A DNA stretch of 64,000 nt from Rhynchopus sp. YZ270_cl-10 (Eukaryota; Euglenozoa; Diplonemea; Diplonemida; Diplonemidae): positions 434,001 through 498,000 of the forward strand of contig OZ037871.1 in NCBI GenBank assembly GCA_964035575.1. The letters run 5' to 3'. Position 1 is the stretch's first letter. The number at the start of each line of letters is the position of its first letter. The notes under the pieces are model-generated. The model did not search any database. It was given only the letters and a program-made list of their open reading frames with translations, and had not been told where the DNA came from. This document shows positions 21,029-30,668 of this stretch, one piece after another. The position numbers were made by a program, and so were the translations under genes.

Positions 21029-21398
21029 TCGGCCAAAATCGGGGTTTTTGGCTCAACTTAGAGCCACCCCTGCCGCAAAGGGTTTCCTCTTCGCGGCCTA
21101 TTGTGTCGTTCCTCCGCTTGATTGGAGCAGTTGTTGCACCGACAATTCTCGAAGAGGGAGATCCGCACACAAAGAACAAATACTCAGACAGCCTTAGAGA
21201 GAGGCAAGAGATGAGGATGCTCTGTGCGTTGTTTCTTTTGATTAGCTGTTGGTTGAGCGTACCAGACGAAGGCAGTTTTCACTGTCCAGAAGAAGAAAAG
21301 ACTATTGTGTGTGTCATTCAACGGTTCATTTTTCGGGTAGTGGGCGAAAGGCTCAACTTATTTTGTTGTGGTGCTCTCAGTCAAAGTGTGAATGGTGC

Positions 21399-23012
21399 TC
21401 AATGACATACCTCCTGTGTTTCCTCTGCGTCGTGTTGCTTCTCGTCCAGCAGACCTGCGGACATGGCCAGCTCAAGGTCTCTTGCCTCCTGAGAGTCGAG
21501 GGAGTCCATGCGACGCTCTTTTTTGCTCTTTTTCTGCTTTTTCTCCTTCCTCTCCTTCTTTTTGGGACGGCGGTCGCTGGAGCTGCTTGGGCTGCGGTGG
21601 CGTTTGGTTGGGCGCGGTGTGCCTGCGTCGCTGCTGCTGTCGTGGCGAGGCTTGCGGTCAGAGGTCTTACGGTCAGAGCGTCTGGACCTCGCATCACGTA
21701 CAGGGCTCTGCTCTGACGAGGCACTACGGTGTCTGCGTGTACGTGCCTTGTGTGCGTGGCTGTCGTGACGCTCAGGGCGGTCCCTATCAGAACGCCTGTC
21801 TCTGTGGTGGCGGTCTCTGCTGTCACGTCTCTCTCTCTGGTGGTGTGTGTCCCTGTCGCGAGAGGGGCGGCTGTCGCTCTGACGGCGGCAGTCGCGACTG
21901 TCTCGTCTTTGCGGTCTCTCGCGACTGTCGCGTCTTCTTTCACGACTGTTGTGTCGCTGTGGCCTATCTCGGCTGTCGTGTCTTCTTTCGCGGCTGTGCA
22001 TGCGTCTTTGTCTCTCCCGGCTCTCCCGTCGTTGCGGCTCACGGCTGTGGTGTCTTTGCCTCTCATGTGGACTCTCACGTCGGTCGCGTCCCGTCTCACT
22101 GCGTCGTTGCGTCCGGTCACGACTCTCGCGTCGTGCTGGTCTCTCACAACTCTCCGGTGACCCAGTACCACGCCTCTCTGCACGTCTGGTGTTGCGTGCA
22201 GTGTTGTTGTTGGTGTTGTGGTTATCCACAAACCCTGCTAGCTTGAGCTTCCGGAGAAGCTGGTTCTTCATTTGTTCCTGTAAAAAAGGATAATGATTTT
22301 TAGTCTACTAAGATGACTTAGCCTAAGGTGGAGTAAAAAACGCCTACGTTGACAACCAAGCAAACACTGAGAGAGATACACCCCCATATCTATATGAACA
22401 TACCTCCGACACCTCTTGCTTTTTCACTGTGAGGGAGCGCTTCATGAGTTGCGACCTGTTGAGCTCTTGTATAGCTGCCTCGGCATCGTCACGGTGTTTG
22501 TATGTCACGAAGCCGAAGCCGCGTGACGCTTTTGCACCGTCATCGTCTGTTCTGGTTGCAATATGCGCGCTGACGACGTCGCCGTGCTCGGAGAACTTCT
22601 CTAGCAACAGCTCCTCTGTGCACTCATAGCTCAACCCTCCTATAAAGAGCTTGCACGCGGCCTCCTCTTCCAGCTGCTTCATGGTTTTCTCGATGAATGC
22701 ATCTACCCCTTCTTTCTCACCTTGGGTAGGAAGCTGTGCTGCGGGTATGCTCTCCGCTGCGGGCTCTGCCTCGTGTGGAATGCTGTTTTTTGCGGTCTCA
22801 GCGCGTGTCTGTTCCCGTTCCTTCCTGAGTGCATAGATGTTGCGTGTCGGGTCCACAAAGGTTTCCCTCTCTGGAGCGACCACCTGCTCCTCCAATCCAT
22901 CTTCCCAGTCGCGTGCCTCAGGCTCCGCAGTGCCATATAGGCGTGACTTCACTGCGCTCTCTTCCTGTGCTGAGTCCTCATCGCTTTCGCTCTTTTTTCT
23001 GCGGAATCTCAT
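21399..23012 (-). CDS. RRM plus RS-domain protein, putative splicing factor
   Basis: Exon 1 is 23012-22404 and exon 2 is 22277-21411, joined in phase 0 over a 126-nt GTATG...AG intron, giving 492 residues so far. The RRM lies at about residues 121-197 with RNP2 LFIGGL and RNP1 RGFGFVTY. It is followed by a very long Arg/Ser/Asp/His-rich RS region with repeats such as RDSRERPQRRDSRD, then a Lys-rich stretch and an acidic end. This is the layout of SR-type pre-mRNA splicing factors, acting in the nucleus. Exon 2 ends with another perfect donor (GAG|GTATG). If it is unused the protein ends VCH at 21399. If used, a good acceptor at 21283-21282 would add an immediate stop, ending ETQE. I cannot decide between these. 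Confidence 0.85.
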
Positions 23013-23581
23013 GTTGAATGTTCCCAACCTGAAGGGGTAGTGTGGGGTAGGGGGGTGGAGAAGGGAGGTGAGGGAGGTGAGGTGAGGGAGGTGAGGTGAG
23101 GGGGGTGATACGTTTTGTACCTGATGGATATTTGGTATCAAAGAGTACGGCTTCGGATGGATGGTAAAAACCCCCAAGGTGGGATGAATACAAGAAGAAA
23201 GGGGTGGTGGGAGAACGAAGTCTCTTGTGTCACCAAAAAAGTTGCCTGTTTTGTTATTGAATCGTTAACTCGCTCTGGAGATGTTGTGTTTTGTTTTTGG
23301 TACATCTTTTTTCCGTTTGTATCGACGATACACCAAGGGTGTATGATCATGCCACCTTTTGAGGCTGGGATACCATTCGCATTTTTGTCTGCCATCAAGG
23401 GCACCCTGTTAAGGCTAGTGGGGGGGATGGGGGTTTTGGTGGGTTACATTGTGACCTTTGGTGGCACATAGACACATCTAAAAGGGAGAATGCAACCCTA
23501 GCTTGTATGGGGGAGATAAGCCTTTTTTGTTAGATTGTAATAGCCCCACTTTCCCTTCTTTGCAAAGAGAAAGGACTCATA
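23013..23581. other. Intergenic, no gene seen
   Basis: Low-complexity GGGAGGTGAGGTGAG repeats near 23060-23105 lie just upstream of the RRM gene's ATG and would be a pyrimidine-rich leader on the minus strand. Nothing else is recognised. Confidence 0.5.
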
Positions 23582-24358
23582 TTACACCCACGTTGCCACC
23601 TTCGAAGCATCAACAAGACGGGTGATCACTGTGAACATCGTGTCGGACATTCCATAGTAATCGTCTTCTGTGGTCACCTGCGGGACATGCGCAAAGTAGT
23701 TGTATTCCACGGAGGATTGCAGGCCGGTCCAGTTTGTTTCGTTGCAAATGTATGTGTTCTCTGGGCGTGCCACTGCACGGGCGCAGGTCATTCCACCGTC
23801 GAAGGTGGTCTCGCAGACGTCTGCAATCACTTCACCGACTGCTTTGTTGTAGAGCACAGCACCTTTGAGCTCATGTGTGTCGCAGACGTCTGTTGGAGGA
23901 GCAAACCCGATGCCGTCAGCAACGGACCTTTTGTTGTACGCCCCATCCTCCAGGTGGACGTGCTTGGGGGGCACCGAGGTGTCGAGCCCCATGTTGATAA
24001 CGATGTCGTAGCTGGCGTAGTCGATGCTGTTTGCGGTGTTCCACACCACGGGGAGTGTGAGGAAGTGCCAGTCGACATCAGAGCGTTCGTTTTGCAGGAG
24101 AATCGCTAGCGCCCCGGAGTAGCGCCCAGTTACCTGAGTATGTGGTTCGTCGTCACCATCATCGTCGTTTGTCCAGCCTAAGAGAAACTTTGCAGTAGGG
24201 TTGTTCTCGTACCTCCACACATTGCCTGCTATCCCATGCCAATCGTGAAAGCCTGTCACCAACACCCTCTTCCGCCTCCTCCTCCGCAGCAAACACACCA
24301 CGCTAGTAAGGGCAGCAGACCCGCACGCTATCAACGCCGATGTTGTGTAAGATGTCAT
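23582..24358 (-). CDS. Membrane-anchored peptidase C15-like protein (pyroglutamyl-peptidase fold)
   Basis: A single exon of 258 residues from ATG 24358. An N-terminal hydrophobic segment (about residues 5-24) is followed by a run of arginines, suggesting a signal anchor. The body follows the pyroglutamyl-peptidase I pattern: start motif VLVTGFHDW with NPT further on, a central strand DIVINMGLD, a Glu in HLEDGAYNKR, the nucleophile Cys in YICNETNW, and the His in YFAHVPQV. These give the Glu-Cys-His triad of family C15. Known members remove N-terminal pyroglutamate, and distant trypanosomatid relatives exist. The N-terminal anchor is unusual for this normally soluble family. Substrate not proven. 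Confidence 0.8.
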   Translation of the reverse strand: MTSYTTSALIACGSAALTSVVCLLRRRRRKRVLVTGFHDWHGIAGNVWRYENNPTAKFLLGWTNDDDGDDEPHTQVTGRYSGALAILLQNERSDVDWHFLTLPVVWNTANSIDYASYDIVINMGLDTSVPPKHVHLEDGAYNKRSVADGIGFAPPTDVCDTHELKGAVLYNKAVGEVIADVCETTFDGGMTCARAVARPENTYICNETNWTGLQSSVEYNYFAHVPQVTTEDDYYGMSDTMFTVITRLVDASKVATWV

Positions 24359-24518
24359 CGGAGGAGGGGGGGGGTGTGGACTGGTGGGTTGGGTGTTGAA
24401 AATGTTCAAGAGTGTGGGCAGAGGGTGGGTTGTGTCAAGGTGTAGAATATACTTTTTCTTTCAGCTGTTTTTAGATGAACAGGTGGAGGGAAAAGGGAGG
24501 GGATCATTACAAAAATAA

Positions 24519-26155
24519 GGGGGGCTCCCTAAAACATGTTAAAAAATCGCAAAAAAGTTCAAAAAGTGTTTTTTACCTTTGCCAAAACTGAGATACAAAG
24601 GGAAAAAAAATGTTTTTTGCCAGCCAAAACTGGGAAAAACACATGTTTTCGTATGTTTTCAAATGTTTACGGACCCTCGGACTACGGATCCTCCCACCCC
24701 ACTTTCTATAGTATGACCCATTTATAGAAAGGGACTCTCGCAAATTTTTTTTTCCGCCTATATAGGGCTAATTTCGACGATTTGAGGCCATTAAAACCAG
24801 AATTTGACACTTTTGAGCATCTGTGGGGGTCTAAAACGTGGTTTCGCGCACCCGAAATTTCGTGGTTTTTACTTAGGAAAATGCCCATTTCAACCCAAAT
24901 TTTCGGTTTTTCTGGCCCGAAAGTCCAAAAAAAAGGCGCCGGGGGGCGTAAAGCATACGCCCCCCAGACCCCCCTATGCAATTGGGGGCCTGCGGCGCAG
25001 TTCGGAATTCTAGTGCATACCTAACCGCATTAGTTATTTATCCAAAGGGGGCTCCCTAAAACGTGAACACGGACGACGTCTGGCATTTACGGGTTCAGTA
25101 CAAGTGTGAGCAGTGCGAACGCACTAACGATTTTGCGACGAGGCGGAAGCGTTACCTTTCTCTCTCCCCGGTGCAGGGTGGATCCTTCTTTTCGCTGAAA
25201 ATCCGAGATTTTTTTTCGTTTTATTTTTCTCTCCCGTTTTTGAGATTTTTCCGCGCAGGCCTGATGCTAGCTGTCAGGTTTTTAGGAAATCGTGGGGGGG
25301 TTGATGGTTTGTCCGCGAGCGCAGCGAGTCGAAAAATTGAGTGACCGTCTGAAAAGAAAAACGAACAAGCAGGTTGGGACCTGTACTGAGGCAGAATAGT
25401 GGTGTTTTTTTACACATCTCAGCTGTCGCAGAACTAAACCCCAGGGGAATATAGGTTTTGGTGGTTTTCGCTGAAACTCGGTCATTACTCGGTCGAGCCC
25501 AACCCAGCTCGTTCGGGGCCTCCGGCAGAATGTGAGAATTCCTCGGTTATCCTACTGCGGAGTTCGACACTACATTGATATTTGCACTGGGCACACGCAG
25601 TATCAGTAATCTCAATACATTTACAAAAGAAACGGCGGTCATGGCACCCATGGCGAAGCCACGGTACGCAACATTTCTAAAAATTGCGCTTAAAATTGCA
25701 CGTTTTTAGTGCCAAACTAAGTCACGCGAAGTGTGGGTTGCAAGCTTGCGCCCAAGGCGCACGGTGCGCTACTTTTATTCTCTCGCCATACTGCATCCTT
25801 CCTTTTCCTTAGGCGTTTGACCCCAATTAAATCGCGTTCTGTCTGTGACCCTTGTCGGACACTGCGCCCTCTGATAAGGGTAATACTTTCTAGAAACATT
25901 CTGAAGTCTGTTTTTGACACACAATCGGGGTGGGTGGGCCATAATTTGCTCAACCAGTCGAAAATTGGGATTTTTCTGAAATTTGCATTGTGCCCAGCAA
26001 AAATCGTCGTTTTTTTGAAGAATTTTCCAAAAAATATGCTATACCCCCTATGACTGGACCCAACTCCCCTCACTATTTTTCCCCTCTTTTTTGACCCAGA
26101 AACCACGCGCTTTTTGAACCTTTTTATCCAAAATACTCCTTTTTAGGGAGCCCCC
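24519..26155. mobile_element. Composite TIR element with GGGGGCTCCCTAAAA ends
   Basis: The end sequence GGGGGCTCCCTAAAA occurs at 24520, again in the same direction at 25047, and as its inverted complement at 26141-26155. The simplest reading is an inner element 25047-26155 (about 1.1 kb) next to a related left-end copy 24519-25046. It contains AT-rich text with no recognisable transposase, and the repeat 25650-25865 shared with the 20-21 kb element. Confidence 0.6.
25650..25865 (-). repeat. Inverted copy of the 20255-20480 repeat
   Basis: It has the same ordered landmarks as 20255-20480, on the opposite strand, starting at GCGAAGCCACGGTACGCAAC. Confidence 0.6.
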
Positions 26156-26504
26156 AAGAGAGAAATAAACGTTACCCAGAGGAGCAGGCACATTTTGAGA
26201 AGATACAGCGTCAAGTCTTTGCTTGACAATATATAAGACACCAAGGGGATGTGGGGTACCTTTGCGGGAATGAGAATCACAAAAAAATCGCAAAAAAAAC
26301 GCGATAGGTTACTTACGGGGTTCATCTTATAAGATGAGCCCCGTAAGACCTCGCACTTCGCCACCTACAATAAAACTTAAAAAAAACGAACGCCATCAGC
26401 TTCAAATAACACTCTATTAGATAAAAACAAGCCCTCGCAATTCAATTCAGGAAACTCACATCCTTCCATAACCACCATCCTTGCTCAGATAAACCTACTA
26501 TAAT

Positions 26505-29072
26505 TTAGGGCTTGTAAGTGACAACAGGGACCAGAAAGGACAGCATCACAGGCTGCATCCCCAGCGCTTGCTGCTGAAGGAAGAGCTGCTGCTGTTGTGC
26601 CTGATGTGCTCGCATCTGTGCATGCTGCTGTTGCTGGTTCATCTGCGACTGCAGTGCCAGTTGCTGGAGGAGCATGTTCTGGTACGCTGCCTCGTCCACG
26701 AACTGCATCTGAAACGGCGGCACAGCCTGCGTCGGTGCGACACCCATGTACTGTGCTGCCAGCACCTTGCGCTGCAGATCAGCCTCGGACAGAGCATTCT
26801 CGGGCACGACCGCCATCTGCAGCGTGGCCGGGAGGGCAGTGGGAAGAACAGTAGTCGGCAGGACAGCAACCGGAGGCTCAGGGCGCATCTGCCCCTGTTT
26901 CGTCTGCAAGGCCACCTCCTGCGTCTCTGGTGGCAGGGCACCGGCACGCTCGGGGTGCGTCTTCCTCCACCCTTTGCGCCCATACGAAACGACCACTCTG
27001 GGCACCTTTTTTACCCCCCTCGGCTCCTCTTCAACACCCCTTCAACACAGGAGACCCCATATCACCTTGTGTTCGCTGCTAACCACTCCTCAAAGCTTGG
27101 GTCTTCTACCTGCGTGGTGTTTGCGGGTGCATAAGGCTTTGGTGAGGACTCTTTGGGGACATAAGTCTTCCGCTTAGGCTCTGCTCTACGTGGATGCCCT
27201 GTAGGTGTGTTGTACTGCACATAGGGCATGTCTATCGGTTGTATGTGTTTGTTTTGCGGTGTGGGCACACCACGGCTGCCTTCTTCTGCGAGATCCTCTC
27301 TTGGCGGCTCTTTGATTGGTACTACCGCAACAGGTTTGAACGGAGCACCCCCACCAAACCCCCCACCGAATCCGGGAGACCAGGCTGGTGACACAAAAGA
27401 GGCGTACGTAACATTCGCCACCCCTTCTGCTCCTAATGTGTCTATTATGTCTAGCAAGGAGGTTTCGCCAAATAGACCAGAAAAGGCAGTCATTGTGACA
27501 GCACCGTCGTCATGCCGGTCTGCAGCGGTAGGTGCACCACCTATCAGTGTATCAGCAATACCTTCTATTATACTGTGTGCCGCGCCAGGTAAGAGGTCCT
27601 GGGTATATGGTCGAAGGGCGTTGACAAAGTCGCGCTTAGTTACAGAAAGAACGTTCGGTCCAAAGCACGCAACCCAAAGTCGCCGTGATGCAGGGCAAGG
27701 TACCATCTCAGATAGAACGGAGGCACCTAGCCGCAGGCTTTCTGTAGGGTCGGTCAGATCGGATCCACCTCTGTCCAGCTCTTCTTGGATGACGCGGATG
27801 GCTTTGAGAACAGCGCTTTCTGCGTGGCTGACGTCTTGGTTGTATTTCGATAGATCTCGTGTTCCAAAGAAGTTAGGCAGCACAGCAGTACAAGAAACAA
27901 CAAGACCACGAAGGTGGGACACCGTTTGGAGGAGAAACACTAATGGAAAGAGGGTGTCGTCCACACGAAGCAGGGTTGCCGCACTGCCACCATCACGGAG
28001 GGCGGGGAGGCTGTACAACACTGCGATGCAGGCTTCGACGGAGTTGGCTGTCCCTTCCAAATCCTGCTTCATGAGTGCCACTGCATGCGCCCATTCACGG
28101 CTTGGGAATGGGTTGACCTCATGACCAGGAAGGTTTTCGAAGAGACCTGTTTTGTCTGCCCCTGGATTGTCCAGGTTGTCAACGTTGAATGAAGCAACAG
28201 AAGCGTTAAGGGTGCGCATATCAAATATTGCACGTCGCGTTGCGTCCACAACGTCCGCTACTTTGAGCGCACCGCCAGGGGAATGCGGTGACTGTGCCTG
28301 GTACTGTGCACTGCTCGAGGCTCGTCGTGGTGAAGGTGACGCTGGTTGGTGATGTGGATGAAATGGCACTCCAGTTGCCATGGTGTAGTCTGGTGCACCG
28401 GTGTGCCGTGTGGCGTGTCCACGAAGTTGTCTCGTGGCGGTGTCATGTGCCCGGGTGAGACCGGCGTCGCTGAGCCATGCTTGTTGTAGCTGGGAGGTTG
28501 TGTGTGGTGCAAGCTTGCGGCGTGGTTTTCGTTTGCGGTTGACCTTGGCTTGCCACTCTCCGTCAGATGGGTCGGAGGGGTCTGTGTCGCTGTCGTCGGG
28601 GCGTGGGTAGCGTGTCCCCTTGCCGTGCAGGAGGCCCGACCGTCGCATGGCGTCTTCATCATGAAACGACGGTGCCACGACGCTGGCCTGGTATGCATCA
28701 GGGCGTGCATTGCGGCTTGGTACCCGGTCATACGCTTCACGACGTTTCTCTGCGGCGCTTTGGTGTGGTCTGTTTGGGGTATGTTAGAAGCGTTTGTTTA
28801 GATGTTTTTTTTGGTAGGATGAAGTGTTCCGTAGCGCTTAGTATGAAAGAGGTATACAAACCATGTACCATTTAACACCGTAGACCATTATAGGATAGAA
28901 GTCAACAGTAATCCTCGATATGAAGGATACAGAATATGCCAATGCTATTCATATTTTAGTGAGAACTGTGGTACTATTTTGTACAAAAAAGGCAAAGGAA
29001 AAAGTGCGATTGGGAAAAGTAGGGAAAATGCACATACAAATCTGTCAAATGGCTGTATCGTGTAGCGGTCAT
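26505..29072 (-). CDS. 743-residue Q-rich protein, unknown function
   Basis: Three exons: 29072-29038 (35 nt), 28769-27066 and 26997-26505. Introns are 268 nt (GTATG) and 68 nt (GTGAT), both in phase 2. The total is a whole number of codons (744 with stop), which supports the model. The tiny first exon (MTATRYSHLTD) was found by phase matching and is the least certain part. The N-terminus is basic (KVNRKRKPRRK) and disordered. A helical domain follows (about residues 190-400). The C-terminus is Gln-rich (MNQQQQHAQMRAHQAQQQQL). The middle contains Gly-rich GFGGGFGGG. No known domain is recognised. Basic plus Q-rich disorder would suit a nucleic-acid or assembly factor, but that is inference. 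Confidence 0.75.
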
Positions 29073-29475
29073 GTCTGGAAGACCCAGGGCCTGCCACACA
29101 CCCGCCCCTGAAAGGGGAACAGATGCCATACCGCGTCGTGTGTACTGTGTATGTTTTCTTCGGGGTTGTGTACTGTCAATGAAAAGTCGTTGGATATGGG
29201 GTTTTTGAGGGAAAAGGTAATGACACGAAACAGGGGGTGCGACTTTTGTTTCTTTTGCCATCAGACAGGACAAAACCTAAGGGTTGTTGAGTATTTCCCC
29301 CACCTCCCTCCCTCTCCATCCCTAAGGGGTGACCAATATACGTCCACCTTAACACGGACCTACTCACGGGAATCCACCCCCCCAACTGCTTGGCATTCCC
29401 TATAGCGTACCAATCAATATACGCAACACGGTCCGTGACCACCTTCCTCCCTTTCACATCCAGTCAAAACATTTA

Positions 29476-29540
29476 AAGTTGATCGTGCAAAACGCCTCTG
29501 GGACGTAGGGTACTGACACTCCGCAGTTGATTTAAAGAAA
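29476..29540 (+). repeat. Repeat related to A-tailed element at 37975-38070
   Basis: Shared text includes GTTGATMGTGCAAA, CGCCTC, ACGYAGGG and ACTGACACTCCGC. This copy lacks the A tail. Confidence 0.5.
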
Positions 29541-29545
29541 GCTTG

Positions 29546-29577
29546 TAAGATGAAAGGTGCCTCTCGTGTACACACAT
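29546..29577 (-). repeat. R2 hairpin repeat
   Basis: Plus strand AAGATGAAAGGTGCCTCTCG then TGTACACACAT. It lies about 110 bp past the stop codon of the MAM33-like gene. Confidence 0.6.
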
Positions 29578-29688
29578 ATTCTCGTTATCGCGCTGGAACA
29601 TACTGGGTTTGAAGATGGGCTGACCCTTCATCACAAAAGACGGCTGTTTGGGACAAAAAAAAAATGCATTTCCCCAAACTCAAAACTT

Positions 29689-30420
29689 TCATTCCTCCAA
29701 CACACCACCACCACCACCACCCATCTCAATCCCTATACGACCCACAGTAGGTACACCCTCTGTCGAGAACGTTGCGAGACGTGCGTACCATGACGTGGTT
29801 TCTGCACAGTCTTTGTATTGAATGAGACTCGCGAGATAGTCAAGAAACGAAGAAGTGATGCCAAGCCCTGAGAGAAGGGCGTGGTGGGCGCGCAGGACAG
29901 GGTCGCTTTGGTCTTCGAAGTCGGGTATGTGGTACGCTGCGTCCAGCGAAGGCGATGGAAGTGCCGAAAATGCTTGCGGTGCAAATGCTCCTGCAAAGCT
30001 CCGCACCGTGACCACCCTGAGCATGCACTCCGTCGACATACATTCATACCGTACGGCCCCCCTCTCTGTGCACACGATTGTACTAAACTCAAACACCTCC
30101 GCACAGCTTCCCCCCTGCAGTGTATGGTCCTTCACACCCAACGGCACAACAACGTGCACCTCAACGTCCGCCTGGCTCCTCTGCAAACCCAAATAGTTCG
30201 TACCTGGGGTGTTCTGCACGTTCCACCCCCAAGGGCGTTCCAAAGGAGGTAAGGGTCGTGCCGCGTTCTTGTTGCGTGCAAGGCTCATGTGCAATCCATT
30301 GTGCACTTCATCCTGCAAAGCTTCGACAGCCTCTGATCGGAATCCTCGAACACAACGGTGAAGGGGGTGGTGGAGGGAGAGGGTTCTCAGTGGCGCGCTA
30401 CATAGGTGGAGGGCTTTCAT
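29689..30420 (-). CDS. MAM33/p32 (gC1qBP)-family mitochondrial acidic protein
   Basis: A single exon of 243 residues from ATG 30420. The first 30 residues are rich in Leu/His/Arg with no acids (MKALHLCSAPLRTLSLHHPL), a typical mitochondrial presequence. The body shows the family pattern: a helical start FRSEAVEALQDEV, an NTPGTNYLGLQR strand, a seven-strand-like middle, and a C-terminal helix pair with LDYLASLIQYKDCAETTSWYARLATF, matching the 'YL..L..YK......WL..L..F' end of MAM33/p32. In trypanosomes relatives (p22) assist mitochondrial RNA editing and translation. It ends in an unusual Gly run (GGGGGGV). Confidence 0.82.
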   Translation of the reverse strand: MKALHLCSAPLRTLSLHHPLHRCVRGFRSEAVEALQDEVHNGLHMSLARNKNAARPLPPLERPWGWNVQNTPGTNYLGLQRSQADVEVHVVVPLGVKDHTLQGGSCAEVFEFSTIVCTERGAVRYECMSTECMLRVVTVRSFAGAFAPQAFSALPSPSLDAAYHIPDFEDQSDPVLRAHHALLSGLGITSSFLDYLASLIQYKDCAETTSWYARLATFSTEGVPTVGRIGIEMGGGGGGVLEE

Positions 30421-30668
30421 GTGTATCCTATGGGGGTGTGGGGTGTTGGGTTTGAGGGAAGGGTGCGGAGAGAGTGTAGGAAGTGTGGAAATAGGGGAAA
30501 AGATCTGGGTGGGGTGGGGCGATTGTCGTATCTATCTAATGAAAGGTTCTACAGTTTCTAGTTATGCCATGCGATATCACAAAAAAAATAATAACAACAA
30601 CACTAAAATAAACAACAAAACCAACACAAAGAACAACACCAAAACCCCACCTCCCCCCTTTTCCCCCC

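Larger units (their letters stand above)
18298..21398. other. Gene-poor, mobile-element-rich stretch
   Basis: About 3.1 kb between the hydrolase and RRM genes. It holds two plus-strand decayed coding fragments, an R3 copy, a CCHC zinc-knuckle fragment and a TIR element (20075-21028). Each is listed separately. Confidence 0.5.
24359..26504. other. Mobile-element block, no gene seen
   Basis: Between the C15 and Q-rich genes, nearly all of this stretch is the GGGGGCTCCCTAAAA-ended element system and its contents, described separately. A small ATAAGATGAGCCCC palindrome lies near 26315-26345. Confidence 0.5.
29073..29688. other. Intergenic repeats, no gene seen
   Basis: This gap between the Q-rich gene and the MAM33-like gene holds an A-tail-family repeat start near 29476-29540 and an R2 hairpin at 29546-29577. 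A minus-strand frame near 29380-29457 (DRVAYIDWYAIGNAKQLGG) looks mildly protein-like but is not joined to anything. Confidence 0.45.

Noticed and set aside
21392-22246. Long open frames on the plus strand opposite the RS domain
   Set aside because: They are mirror frames of the Arg/Ser/Asp repeats of the RRM gene, with Cys/Val/Leu-rich text of no family.
26568-27177. Plus-strand Leu/Cys-rich frames opposite the Q-rich exon
   Set aside because: They are antisense to CAG/CTG-type glutamine codons; the minus-strand frame joins in phase with the upstream exon.
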